Positions 46,988-56,147 of a DNA stretch of 64,000 bases are shown piece after piece (the first letter of the stretch is position 1; every line of letters begins with the position of its first letter). The stretch spans positions 3,472,001 to 3,536,000 of the forward strand of contig CAUWAG010000004.1 in the NCBI GenBank assembly GCA_963556695.1, read 5' to 3'. Below the pieces are notes generated by a model. That model did not search any database, was not told the DNA's origin, and saw nothing but the letters and a program-made list of their open reading frames with translations. The stretch comes from Anthostomella pinea (lineage: Eukaryota > Ascomycota > Sordariomycetes > Xylariales > Xylariaceae). A program made the position numbers and the translations under genes.

Positions 46988-47752
46988 TCACAAACTCGTC
47001 ACCCCCGGCGCCCAGCCCTCCCCAATCCGCCTCATCTCCTCCGCGAACCTACGACTAGTAATCCTCTTCGCGCCCCCACCACCACCCGCACCAACCCCCA
47101 CGCCCGTCGCCTCCGGCTCATAAAACGGGTTCTGCAACAGCCTCACATACGCCGTCTGCATAGCACGAAACACAACCTTCAGCTCGGCCTCCCTCAGCCC
47201 GACTCCCCCCAAGCCAGCTCCAGCTTTTGTGTTGACACCAGCAACACCCCCACGCATGTCCACCACAGCCACAAACTTCACCCCGGTATTCGTCTCAAAC
47301 CCGTACACGGCCAGGCGCTCGTCGACGGCGTGCAGCAGCCCGAAGTCGCCCGATAGTAGCAGGTTGGAGGCCGAGGCGCCGCGGGCGCGCGCGGCGAATA
47401 TGTCGAGGGTGCTGCTGAGGAGCAGGCTGAACTGTAGGGGCGTGCGGATGGGCGCGGGTGGGCGGGTGGGGGCGGAGGCGTACTCGTGGGAGGGGAAGAT
47501 GGTTATGTGGAGGGGGTTGTTCTGCAAGAGCGACGGGTGGTTAGCGAGGGGGTTTGTTGAGCGGAGATGTAGGTAATTAGGTAGGTAGGCAATTGGGGCG
47601 CCTGGGAGGGAACAGGAAGTATGGGAGACCACGGGATGGGATGGCATGGCTATCAAACGGCTGGCTAGAGGTGCTCGACGGAAACGAAGTTAGGGACGTA
47701 CATTGCGCCCTATGACGCCCAGACAGGCTATGGAGGGTATTGGATTCGCCAT
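46988..47752 (-). CDS. TRAPP subunit TRAPPC2L/Tca17-like (sedlin fold)
   Basis: Two exons, 47752-47702 and 47521-46988, 194 residues. The 180 nt intron has a GTACGT donor and a CTTGCAG acceptor. Exon 1 encodes ANPIPSIACLGVIGRN, the first strand of the longin-like fold. Exon 2 continues NNPLHITIFP, then LLLSGDFGLLHAVDERLAVYG and TNTGVKFVAVVDM, which are the strand signatures of TRAPPC2L/Tca17. A Gly/Ala/Val-rich insert (VGVGAGGGGG) lies before the last helix, ITSRRFAEEMRRIGEGW. The protein is a small core subunit of TRAPP complexes tethering vesicles and activating Rab GTPases at the Golgi. An extra in-frame ATG lies immediately upstream (47755). Convergent with the ATPase gene, 260 bp apart. 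Confidence 0.85.
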
Positions 47753-48167
47753 CATCACCCGTAGTCGCGTAGTTTGTGGTTTTCGGTGCGCTCAGTGTTG
47801 CTGGTGAACTAGGAGGCGTCTTGACTCGTGACGAAGCTGGGAGGTTGTTGAAGTCGAGGTTGGAGCTCTGCACTTGAAGCTCCCGTCCCCAGTGTGCCCC
47901 ACCTTGGATACCTAATCAGGGTCCTGCAGCATCATCAGGGTCAACAAGCAACGCAGATAAGTTAGGTAGGTACACGACCTTTTGGCAAACACAAACTGAC
48001 ATCTGATGCGATGGGCAATGCTCATGTGGTTTAGTAGCATTTGTCTATTCCTTCCGGTAACATTGTACACAGCACTTTACAGACCTAATAACCCGAAGCT
48101 CTGATGAAGAACTTCGCGACGCCTTTAGTTTACAGGGAATGGGTCGCCTGTCAGATATATGTACATC

Positions 48168-49517
48168 TCATGTAGTCTGCTCTTCGTCGTCATCCACCAG
48201 ACTCTCCGTCTTCTCCAGACCCCTCAGCACCTCCTCGATTTCCAAGGGATCCGTGATAGCCCATACACCACCACCTTTGACCGTATCCACGCCCCTCATG
48301 CCGACTTCTTTGCCGACAAGATTCCTGCCTACCTTCCCGGGGCCGATACCTATCCATCTCCGCACCTTCTGCTCCTGGTCGAGATATCTGATGCTGTCCC
48401 ACCACCTCACCGTCTCGAGACATTGTCTGGAGAGCAGATCTTTGACGTCTGCGGCATTTTCGAAGGGTCGGGCGCTGACGTTGCTCACACACTCCACCCT
48501 GCCGGGGAAGGTAACAACATCTTGGTCTTCCCGGCCTCGGACTATGCTCTTCCTGGCGAGCAGTTCCCGCATGACATCGACAGCAGGTCGCATGATGGGG
48601 CTGTGGAACGGGCTGTCACTATTGAGCTGCACTGCCCTAGGATCATGGCCGAGGAACTGTCGGACGTGTGTTATAAGCTCATTGATCTTCTGCAGGCTCC
48701 CACTCAGCACGATCTGGTTCTTGCTGTTCACGTTGGCGATGAGCACCTGGTCGATGGGTTTCCTGCTATCGGCACTTTCGCTCCTCGCGCCGGCACTGCG
48801 ATAGCCCACAAAGTCGTCTATAGCCGCGACAAGCGAATCCAGGTAGTCGCTCTCGGTAACGAGGGCTACCATGCCGTATTCGCCTCCGTATGTTTCCACT
48901 GCTTTGCGCGTCGCCTCGGCCATTGCTTCAGCGCGGCGTCGTACCATGAGCAGGGCGTCTTCGAATTCGAGCACACCGCCACCCACCAACGCTGCAAACT
49001 CGCCGAGGGAGTGTCCTAGCGAAACGTCTACGCGCTCCGAGACCTTGAAGTCGAATTCGCGCTCGAGGATGCGGAGGATCATAATCGACGTGGCCATAAT
49101 CGCAGGCTGCGCATTGGGGGTTGCTGTCAACACTCGACTAGGCCCATTCTGTATGACGTCGGACAGCTTGTATCCCATGTAGGTGTCGATCTCGTCGAAT
49201 AGGGAGGACGCGGTGCGTGGGAAGGCTTCGAGCCATGGTGTCAGCATGCCGACCTTCTGGACGCCCTGACCTGGGGTGACAGCGCGGGTTAGCTTCAATG
49301 ATCGTTCCAGGTGCCAATGACGAGTGTGTACATTACCTGGAAAGAAGATGGCCGTCCGTGGCCTCGATGCAGTTGTTGAAGCATGTCGTCGACTGCTAGC
49401 TCGGTATGGTGGCAATGACGTCGCAGCAGCTGGTGAAGAGCCCGAGCCGAGGTGGGAGACGATCCCGGCAATGCGGGACGGCCGGCAGCAGCGCATTGGA
49501 GAAGAAAGCACACTCAT
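48168..49517 (-). CDS. MCT1: Malonyl-CoA:ACP transacylase, mitochondrial
   Basis: Two exons, 49517-49337 and 49270-48168, 427 residues. The 66 nt intron (GTAATG...CCCCAG) splits the FFPG-QGVQ motif and is itself stop-free. The N-terminal 55 residues are rich in Arg/Ser/Ala and poor in acids (RRHASTTASRPR), a likely mitochondrial presequence. Catalytic features: GQG entry loop, nucleophile S148 in GHSLGEF, general base H283 in SPFHSP, and the IGPGK glycine loop near the end. The enzyme moves malonyl from CoA to acyl carrier protein for type II mitochondrial fatty acid synthesis, which feeds lipoic acid supply. About 60 residues longer than bacterial FabD, mostly by the presequence and a charged C-terminal tail (VDDDEEQTT). 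Confidence 0.9.
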   Translation of the reverse strand: MSVLSSPMRCCRPSRIAGIVSHLGSGSSPAAATSLPPYRASSRRHASTTASRPRTAIFFPGNVHTRHWHLERSLKLTRAVTPGQGVQKVGMLTPWLEAFPRTASSLFDEIDTYMGYKLSDVIQNGPSRVLTATPNAQPAIMATSIMILRILEREFDFKVSERVDVSLGHSLGEFAALVGGGVLEFEDALLMVRRRAEAMAEATRKAVETYGGEYGMVALVTESDYLDSLVAAIDDFVGYRSAGARSESADSRKPIDQVLIANVNSKNQIVLSGSLQKINELITHVRQFLGHDPRAVQLNSDSPFHSPIMRPAVDVMRELLARKSIVRGREDQDVVTFPGRVECVSNVSARPFENAADVKDLLSRQCLETVRWWDSIRYLDQEQKVRRWIGIGPGKVGRNLVGKEVGMRGVDTVKGGGVWAITDPLEIEEVLRGLEKTESLVDDDEEQTT

Positions 49518-50021
49518 CGCCGTGCGCCAGCTAAGTTGGAGGCGCAGTGTACTGTCATCCCAGGCATTGGCTGTAGTATGTGCCGGAGTTTATGTAGCAT
49601 CAAATGTGAGCTCGGGGAGTCGGGGACAGAGGATACATGGAGCAGGTGGGAGAAGTGGGAGAAGATCTGATGGTGCGTTCCTGAAGCGCCAAGACGATAA
49701 CTTCCCCACATGCTTCCCCGGACCGGGGTGTGAAAAATATACTATGATATTAGTACTCTACTAGGGTACTAGTGTGCCTTGTGGTAGCGGTATCCAGAAT
49801 AAGGACCAGGGTCACGATAGGTGGCTATTGGTCTGTATTCTGGAAGTTGCTTGATTGAAAGAAGGGATGGGTGGTGTCCCCATCCCAGAAGTAGCTATCA
49901 TCCCAGTTGGGTACAAATCAGGTACAAACGGGTACCAGTTGGGCTCCAAGGTACCTTGTATCCTTGTCCGTGACCCATCCGTCATTGTGGCTGGAAAATG
50001 GGTTGAGGAGCCACACTAGCC
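49518..50021. other. Intergenic
   Basis: No gene. Several short TACTC/GTACC-rich stretches near 49,750-49,960 may be relics related to the element that follows. Confidence 0.4.
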
Positions 50022-50151
50022 TACTCTACTCAGTAGAATATCAGGCAAATACTCTACTTGGGATACTAGGGTCCAGAAAATGACACTTTTTACCAATTTT
50101 AAATTTTATTAATTTAAAATACAAATAAACGTGATTCAAATAACTATAAAC

Positions 50152-50669
50152 TGTTACGAACCAACGAACAGTGCGGCCTGATAGCAGACCTAGAAGGGAC
50201 GATTGGAAACAGATTGACCAGAGAGTGGGGTGCTGATCAGTGGAGAGATCGGAGCAACGGAGCAACGGTACACAGATCACGCGACCAGCAGAGCCTGGGT
50301 CACGTGACTAAGAATTTGGATCACTGGATCACCATGGTGATCCAGTGAGCAGGATCACCTTAGATCACCGGTGATCTAGGGTGAGCCACCTGTTCAGTGA
50401 GGGAGAGATTGGATATATAAGGACAGACATTTCCCAACCAGATAGATAGACAGTCTCTACCTCAGTGATCAATCTAAGCATCTTAGCCAACCCTAAGGTG
50501 GGAGAAATCTCCTGACGACTCGATTACACAGTGAACCCAGTTCAGACCAAGCCCCAGCATCTGAGTGTCTTCTAGTTGACAGAAGCCTCTATCATCCTTT
50601 GTGTTGACTTACCTCAGAACATAAACCCTATAGAACCCTTTAGCCTTATAGGTTAGACGGCTCGTCACA
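50152..50669 (+). mobile_element. 518 bp solo LTR
   Basis: Begins TGTTACGAACC and ends GGCTCGTCACA; the ends are inverted (TGTTACGA/TCGTCACA). It is flanked by the perfect 5 bp duplication TAAAC (50147-50151 and 50670-50674). A TATATAAGG box near 50,413 fits an LTR promoter. Inside are a 28 bp perfect palindrome at 50321-50348, an 18 bp palindrome at 50361-50378 and a GGGTCACGTGACT motif near 50,297. A shortened copy lies inverted at 62970-63291. Confidence 0.9.
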
Positions 50670-50854
50670 TAAACCACTTTAATACGATAAATATTCATTC
50701 GGATATTAATTATTTAAGTTATAAAAAACTTTAATTTTATTTCTTTATATATTACGTAATGTTTTTATACGACGTATAATATTTTTATACAAAGTATAAA
50801 AACGTAACATTTCTATATATAGATTAATCTTTAAAATACGATTTTTATACTTAG

Positions 50855-51057
50855 TGTGAGATTCTAGAAGGGTCACAAGCCTTGGGGGTGTGAGCGGTCG
50901 CTGCAAATGTTGTTGTCAATCTCAAGTATGCTCGGCAGGGCTAATTCACAGCTAAATACCATACTGCACCATGCCAGGGTAGATCCACTGTTCCCTTGAC
51001 AGCCCTCTAGTGGGTACTGCACCTAAGGGCACCATATCTGGGATCCAACATCTGACA
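50855..51057 (+). mobile_element. 203 bp solo LTR
   Basis: Begins TGTGAGATTC and ends CATCTGACA, flanked by the perfect duplication CTTAG (50850-50854 and 51058-51062). It is GC-normal while its host is AT-rich. No similarity to the other LTRs beyond the TG...CA ends. Confidence 0.85.
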
Positions 51058-51197
51058 CTTAGATTATTTTAATTTAACTTTTTAATATAATAATAAGCTT
51101 AATTAAAAAAGCAAAATTTACATAGTAGTACTTTAGTATCTTATAGTACTACATTAGGTTAGTAGAGTATCGGGCAAATACTCTACTCAGTAGAGTA

Positions 51198-51521
51198 TTT
51201 TTCTCACCCCTGCCCCGGACTCAGCAGTACCCACCCGAACTGTCCCGCCCCTGGTCAGTGATCAGCTGCCCCTTGATCTCGGCTCTCTGGTCGTGTGTGT
51301 ATGGTACGCCTCACCTGATGATACGCGCACTGTTACATGGAATAGTCAGACATCCAAAAACTGGAGAAAGCGTGACTGTATGTGACGTCTCTCCAACATA
51401 TTGTGATTAGGTAACACCATCTCATGCATGGCAACGACCAGGGTACTCCAATAGCAAACCCTGATGCAACGTTCGCTCAACCTCTTCACTTCTATAGACA
51501 CCTATAGGTAGGTACGAAGCT
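51198..51521. other. 3' flank of the AP-3 mu gene
   Basis: No gene seen. GC-balanced sequence between the palindromic-ended element and the stop codon of the adaptor gene. Confidence 0.4.
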
Positions 51522-53201
51522 CTAGCATCTGATTTCAACACCACCTTTGCTGACAGTAAGATACTTGACGCCCTTGTACGGCTTGACTCCTTCACCAATG
51601 CCTCGACTTTTCCTGGCGTCAATGAGTATGCTCTCAACCTTGACCCCGCTGGGCAGCCACCCCTTGACAGAGAAACTGACAGACGCCGAGCTGGGCATCA
51701 GAATCTTATTCTGTGCCACCTTCTTCGCGTCCTTGTCCTCTTCCGTTGCCTTGCCATTCTTCTTGGGCTTCTCTTCTGCTGCATCTGCAGAGCTCTGGTA
51801 CGGCTCGTCGTAGGTGTAGTCTTCTCCAAAGCCGAAGCCATTAGGATCCGCCTCTTCCAGATCCTCCACCACCGGGCCCAAGACGGTACATCGAAGTCCA
51901 AAGTACGATGTTCCGGCTGAAAGCTCCTTGGCCGGTATGTGCCACTCCAAAATCTGATCTCCCGGGCTATAGCTGGCATCTCCTTTGCTCGGCCGAACAT
52001 CCGACAGGTTTCTAACATCTGACGGTAGTGGTACCGAGACAACCACGTCTTGCAGAAGCGGTGAGGCGGCAGTGCCTGGGTGTGGGCCGCCGAAACCTCG
52101 GCCCCCTGAAGCGCCTCCTCTGCCAGAAGGACCAGATAAGGAGGAGCTGGAGTGCCCGAATAGCTTGTTGATGTTCAGTCGGACCTCGAACTCGGACCCT
52201 GCGGATCCAAGACCCGTCTTAACCTCGATATTAACAGGGAGCTTCAAGCTGTTCGAGTTCAGATTTCCACTCTTCCCATTTGTAAAAGGCAACAAGTCGA
52301 CTTCGTATCCAGCCAGGATGAAACGACCATCTGGGGGTATGAAGCTCAATTCCCCTGGGTTCTCCTTCCACCGGTTCAGCCGTACGCACGGATGAAAGAC
52401 TGGTAATTCCATTATACTCCGCAGATTGTGTTTCCCCGAAGGTCCTGTGAGGCTCATGACAATATCAGGAACTCCAGACACCTTGGCTGTGAATACGATA
52501 GTGCCGTTGGCAAAGGCCGCGATCGGTCTACCGGATGGCGCAAGCGTGACCGACAGCGTTTCCACGACGTCGGCGTATAGCTCGTTTGAAGTGTGACGTA
52601 CGTTTGCCCGTCGCCAAGGAAGTGCTGGCGCATTCTGGGCTATCAGAGACGGCACGTTGGGGTTGCTCAGAGGTTTGCTAGGCAGATTGATGCTTCCCAG
52701 TAGCTTTCCCAGTAAGCCTTCTACTTCAACTACGTCCCTCAAGGCATTCGGTTCGGTTGTGTTGATGGTGCCAGCATCGCACATCTCGGTAAGCAGTTGG
52801 GCGACAACATCGTAGTTCGCTTCTATCTTGTGGGCCAGCACTGGCGCACCAAGGAACTCCTCGAGGGTGTCGATGACGCGGTGGAGAAACTCGAGGACCA
52901 GTAGGGGTTCTATCTCGGACGAGGTAGTTGCCAGGTAGAGAAGATTCGCATGTGTAAGACTGAAGACTAGGGTCGGCGGGTTCGTGTTTGGAAGGTAGAT
53001 CAGGTTCGGTCGCGGTGCCGGATGTTCGAGATAGAGGAGTAGGACATGTGCTGCGGACAGTGGGCGGGAGGTATAGGTGTGAGAGAGGATGGCGCGACTG
53101 CATCACCATGTTAGCACAAGTGACAACACAAATCAGCGTGGTCGGTTGCCAACTGACTTGTGCTCATCATAGATGCGCAGCGCCTCTATTACACCGTTCA
53201 T
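51522..53201 (-). CDS. APM3: AP-3 adaptor complex subunit mu
   Basis: Two exons, 53201-53158 and 53097-51522, 539 residues. The 60 nt intron has a GTCAGT donor and a GATGCAG acceptor. The start MNGVIEALRIYDEHN is the classic mu-adaptin longin opening. The longin domain runs to about residue 140, with YDVVAQLLTEMCDAG and TEPNALRDVVEV. The mu homology domain begins near 190 (NELYADVVETLSVTLAPSG) and runs to the end (VKYLTVSKGGVEIRC), with a Gly/Ser-rich and an acidic Lys-rich loop typical of fungal AP-3 mu. The subunit recognises tyrosine and dileucine-type cargo signals in Golgi-to-vacuole vesicle transport. It is transcribed away from MPP10 from a shared spacer of about 320 bp. Confidence 0.9.
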
Positions 53202-53523
53202 GGTGGTCGGGTTGTGACGAGCATCGTCAGCCCTACCGGTTGAGGTTGATAGAGCTCTCCGACCTGCTCTGGTTTCGGAGGGGCAGTTAGCGGGCGTTGG
53301 TGGGAGGCTGAAACCCCTACGGGCAAGGTTCAGTGCGGCGGGTCCCCTGGCTCAGCCACCAGCTTCATGATTGGTCAATGAGCTTCAAGCCTGGTAGCGG
53401 GGTCCTGATCATCCAATCCTTGAACCTGTAAATTTTTCTGAGAGGACCGTTTTTTCGTCTTGCCTTATGCATTTAGGTATTAGCTTTGGACTCGTTTCCG
53501 ACCTTCACACGAACAACTTAGCA
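53202..53523. promoter_or_regulatory. Bidirectional promoter region, AP-3 mu / MPP10
   Basis: The two start codons point apart across 322 bp. No gene lies between, so both promoters must be here or overlap it. No specific binding site is identified. Confidence 0.5.
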
Positions 53524-55791
53524 ATGGCAGGACCTTCTGGCTCCTCCGAGTCTTCCATGACATCTACATCGCATACTCTCACGAACACTAACCCGCCTTC
53601 ATTCGCCCACCCTTCGAAACCTCCTGGAGCAATGGAAATGCTGGCGCTTTTCGAAGCTATCAAATCGGGCAACCGCCACGACTTCTTACAGCCCTCGTCC
53701 TCACTACCGACAGCCTCGTTGCAGCTTGCCAAGTCTACCCTCGACGCGTATGCGGCCCAAGTCAGTGACGAGCAACAACAGCGGCAAAAAGAGGCAAACA
53801 AGAAGCGGAAACGCGCCGATGGTCCGAGTAAAACCGAGGTACTCAAGGTCAGGAACTTACATGTAGACGGCTTTGAGAGCGGTCAGGTGTGGCAGCAGGC
53901 GAAAAGGATCATCACGAGCACCCTGCAAGACTCGAAGGATACGTTACAGGAGCTGGAAGACCGGAACGAGGTACAACTGAACGGCGTCAACGGGGCATCG
54001 GATGACCTAGAGGTTGAGGGAAGTGACTTCGAGACTGGCTCTATCAACAGTGGCCAATTCCCTGCTTCGGAAGAAGATGGGTCCGAGGGTGGTCTAGAGG
54101 TCGGTGATGAGGACGAGTATTCCGACGAAGATGGGCTCGAGGACGATGTTGAACTCCTGGAAGATGGGATGGAGGAGGAAGACGAGAACATCGATATGGA
54201 AGAAGAAGATATGGATGATAAAAGTTCGTCAGAGGAAGCCGCTGAACCACTCGTCAAGGATCCAAATGGTCTCAATGATGGGTTCTTCTCTATCGATGAT
54301 TTCAACAAGCAAACCCAATTCTTTGAGGACGCAGATGCTCGAGCAGATCCGAATGCCGACGAGGCAAGCGACGACGATGAGCTCGACTGGCACGCCGATC
54401 CCTTTTCCGCATCGCAACCTGCAGATTGGAAGAAATCAAAGAAGTCTCGAGACGAAGACGACGAACTTCCCTCTGGTTTGATTGAAGATGATGAGGAGGA
54501 AGAGGACGACAACGAGGACGACGAAGAAGGCGGTGCTACCTTTGGCGACATGGACTTGGATGCACCAGAAGGAGACAGTGAAAACGAGGGTGAAGATGAT
54601 GCTATGGACGACGGCGATGAATTCAACGCCAACGACGTCTTCTACAAGGACTTCTTCGCTCCACCACAGCGAAAGGGAGCAAAAAAGAGCAAGTCGCGGG
54701 GGTTTGAGAATTCAAAGTCAACACAGCCGGATGACGGCGATATTGACCGCGCCAAGGCTGACGTCCGCCGTGACTTGTTTGAGGATGAGTCGGAACATGA
54801 AAACTCGGACGACGCCCTCTCAGACGTTTCTGCAGGGGATCCTAAATCAAGGAGATCCGCCCATGAAAGGAGGCAGGCCAAGTTGACCGATGAGATCCGC
54901 AAACTCGAAGCTGCCAATGTAGCGAAGAGAGATTGGACCTTGTCAGGTGAAGCTAAAGCCACTCAACGACCAATGAACTCGCTTCTAGAGGAAGACCTCG
55001 ACTTTGAGCATGTCGGCAAGCCAGTTCCAGTCATTACCACCGAAGTCAGCGAAAGCCTCGAGGATTTGATCAAGCGCAGGATCCTAGCTCAAGAATTTGA
55101 CGAGGTGATCAGAAGACGCCCAGATTCTGCTGAATTCTCGACCAACGCTCGGCGAGGACTTGTCGAGGTTGATGATAGCAAAGGCAAACAGGGTCTGGCC
55201 GAGCTCTACGAGGAAGAGCACACGAAGAATGCCAACCCAGATACCTACGTGAGCAAAGCCGATGCGAAGCTGCAGAAAGAAGAGAAAGAAGTCGAGCAGC
55301 TGTGGGCCGAGGTCAGCGCCAAGCTCGACGCTCTCAGCAGTTGGCATTACAAGCCCAAGCCTCCTGCGCCTTCACTCACTGTCGTGTCGGATATCGCAAC
55401 GATCAGCATGGAAGATGCCCAACCTACAACAGCACAGGGTGTCAGTGGCGGTGACAATACCCTGGCGCCTCAAGAGATCTACAAGGCTGGCAAGGACACG
55501 GCCGAGAAGGGCGAGGTTGTTGCCAAGAGCGGCCTGCCCGTTGCACGACAGGAGATGAGCAGGGAGGACAAGGCTAAGAGACGTCGGAGGGAGAAGGAGA
55601 GAACTCGCAAGGCCGGTGGCACAGACAGCAAGAAGCCGCAGAGTGCAAAGGCTAGAGAACGGAAAGACACGCTCGGCGATCTCAAGAAGGGTGGCGTCAA
55701 GGTCATCAACAAGAAGGGCGAGATTGTGGACATGGAGGGTAATAAGGCAAGGGCAGCGAAAGCTGCGTCAAGCGGTAGCTTCAAGCTGTAA
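53524..55791 (+). CDS. MPP10: U3 snoRNP protein Mpp10
   Basis: Single exon, 755 residues from the ATG of MAGPSGSSE; an in-frame ATG at 53467 would add 19. Diagnostic parts: an N-terminal helical region (MEMLALFEAIKSG), long Asp/Glu-rich tracts at about 180-400 interrupted by DGFFSIDDFNKQTQFFED, NDVFYKDFFAPP, and the core RPMNSLLEEDLDFEHVGKPV. That core is followed by SLEDLIKRRILAQEFDEVIR and a basic tail (KAKRRRREKERTRK). Mpp10 joins Imp3 and Imp4 in the small-subunit processome on U3 snoRNA for early 18S pre-rRNA cleavage in the nucleolus. The antisense strand of the acidic tract looks open only because of codon bias. Confidence 0.92.
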   Translation: MAGPSGSSESSMTSTSHTLTNTNPPSFAHPSKPPGAMEMLALFEAIKSGNRHDFLQPSSSLPTASLQLAKSTLDAYAAQVSDEQQQRQKEANKKRKRADGPSKTEVLKVRNLHVDGFESGQVWQQAKRIITSTLQDSKDTLQELEDRNEVQLNGVNGASDDLEVEGSDFETGSINSGQFPASEEDGSEGGLEVGDEDEYSDEDGLEDDVELLEDGMEEEDENIDMEEEDMDDKSSSEEAAEPLVKDPNGLNDGFFSIDDFNKQTQFFEDADARADPNADEASDDDELDWHADPFSASQPADWKKSKKSRDEDDELPSGLIEDDEEEEDDNEDDEEGGATFGDMDLDAPEGDSENEGEDDAMDDGDEFNANDVFYKDFFAPPQRKGAKKSKSRGFENSKSTQPDDGDIDRAKADVRRDLFEDESEHENSDDALSDVSAGDPKSRRSAHERRQAKLTDEIRKLEAANVAKRDWTLSGEAKATQRPMNSLLEEDLDFEHVGKPVPVITTEVSESLEDLIKRRILAQEFDEVIRRRPDSAEFSTNARRGLVEVDDSKGKQGLAELYEEEHTKNANPDTYVSKADAKLQKEEKEVEQLWAEVSAKLDALSSWHYKPKPPAPSLTVVSDIATISMEDAQPTTAQGVSGGDNTLAPQEIYKAGKDTAEKGEVVAKSGLPVARQEMSREDKAKRRRREKERTRKAGGTDSKKPQSAKARERKDTLGDLKKGGVKVINKKGEIVDMEGNKARAAKAASSGSFKL

Positions 55792-56147
55792 GCCATAATA
55801 TGTGGTTTCACGTGAAATCAAGAGGTGTCCACGAGTAATATCCTCCGACAAACATTCTCACGTCGTCCCTGTCTGTTCAGAAACTTCTCCGTATGACGGG
55901 ACTTCGTTGGCAGGTCATCACGGTTTACTGCATCGTGTGACTGCTACATGGCCGTGACATCTATGCAGGTAGCCATGTATCCAACCCGAATCGCTGATCA
56001 TACTATCTCCCAACTTCGGGGGCAGATATCATTTATCCTCTATGTCTCTTCTCTGCATCCCAACTGATCAGCATTCCGTATAATCCATCGGCACAATCAT
56101 CCATCAGCCCAATCATCCATTAATTAGCACAATCATCCATCAGCACA
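55792..56147. other. Intergenic
   Basis: No gene. A CAATCATCCAT motif recurs three times at 56,093-56,145, just before the HET relic. Confidence 0.4.

Larger units (their letters stand above)
50022..51197. mobile_element. Small RIP-damaged element with near-palindromic ends, hosting two LTRs
   Basis: Left end 50022-50058 and right end 51161-51197 are 37 bp near-palindromes of the same type (TACTCTACT...AGTAGA...TACTCTACT), alignable in direct or inverted orientation. All DNA between them that is not LTR is very AT-rich. Removing the two solo LTRs leaves about 450 bp, the size of a MITE-like element. Family unknown. Confidence 0.5.

Noticed and set aside
46770..47356. Plus-strand Pro-rich frames
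   Set aside because: Antisense of the TRAPP subunit gene.
48139..49019. 286-codon plus-strand frame
   Set aside because: Antisense of the malonyl transacylase gene, whose motifs are clear on the minus strand.
50041..50280. Open frame shared with 63,171-63,356
   Set aside because: The similarity is due to the shared LTR, not to a protein.
53883..54632. Long Ser-rich open frame antisense to MPP10
   Set aside because: Mirror of the Asp/Glu-rich tract (GAG/GAC codons read as Ser on the other strand); the plus-strand MPP10 is unambiguous.
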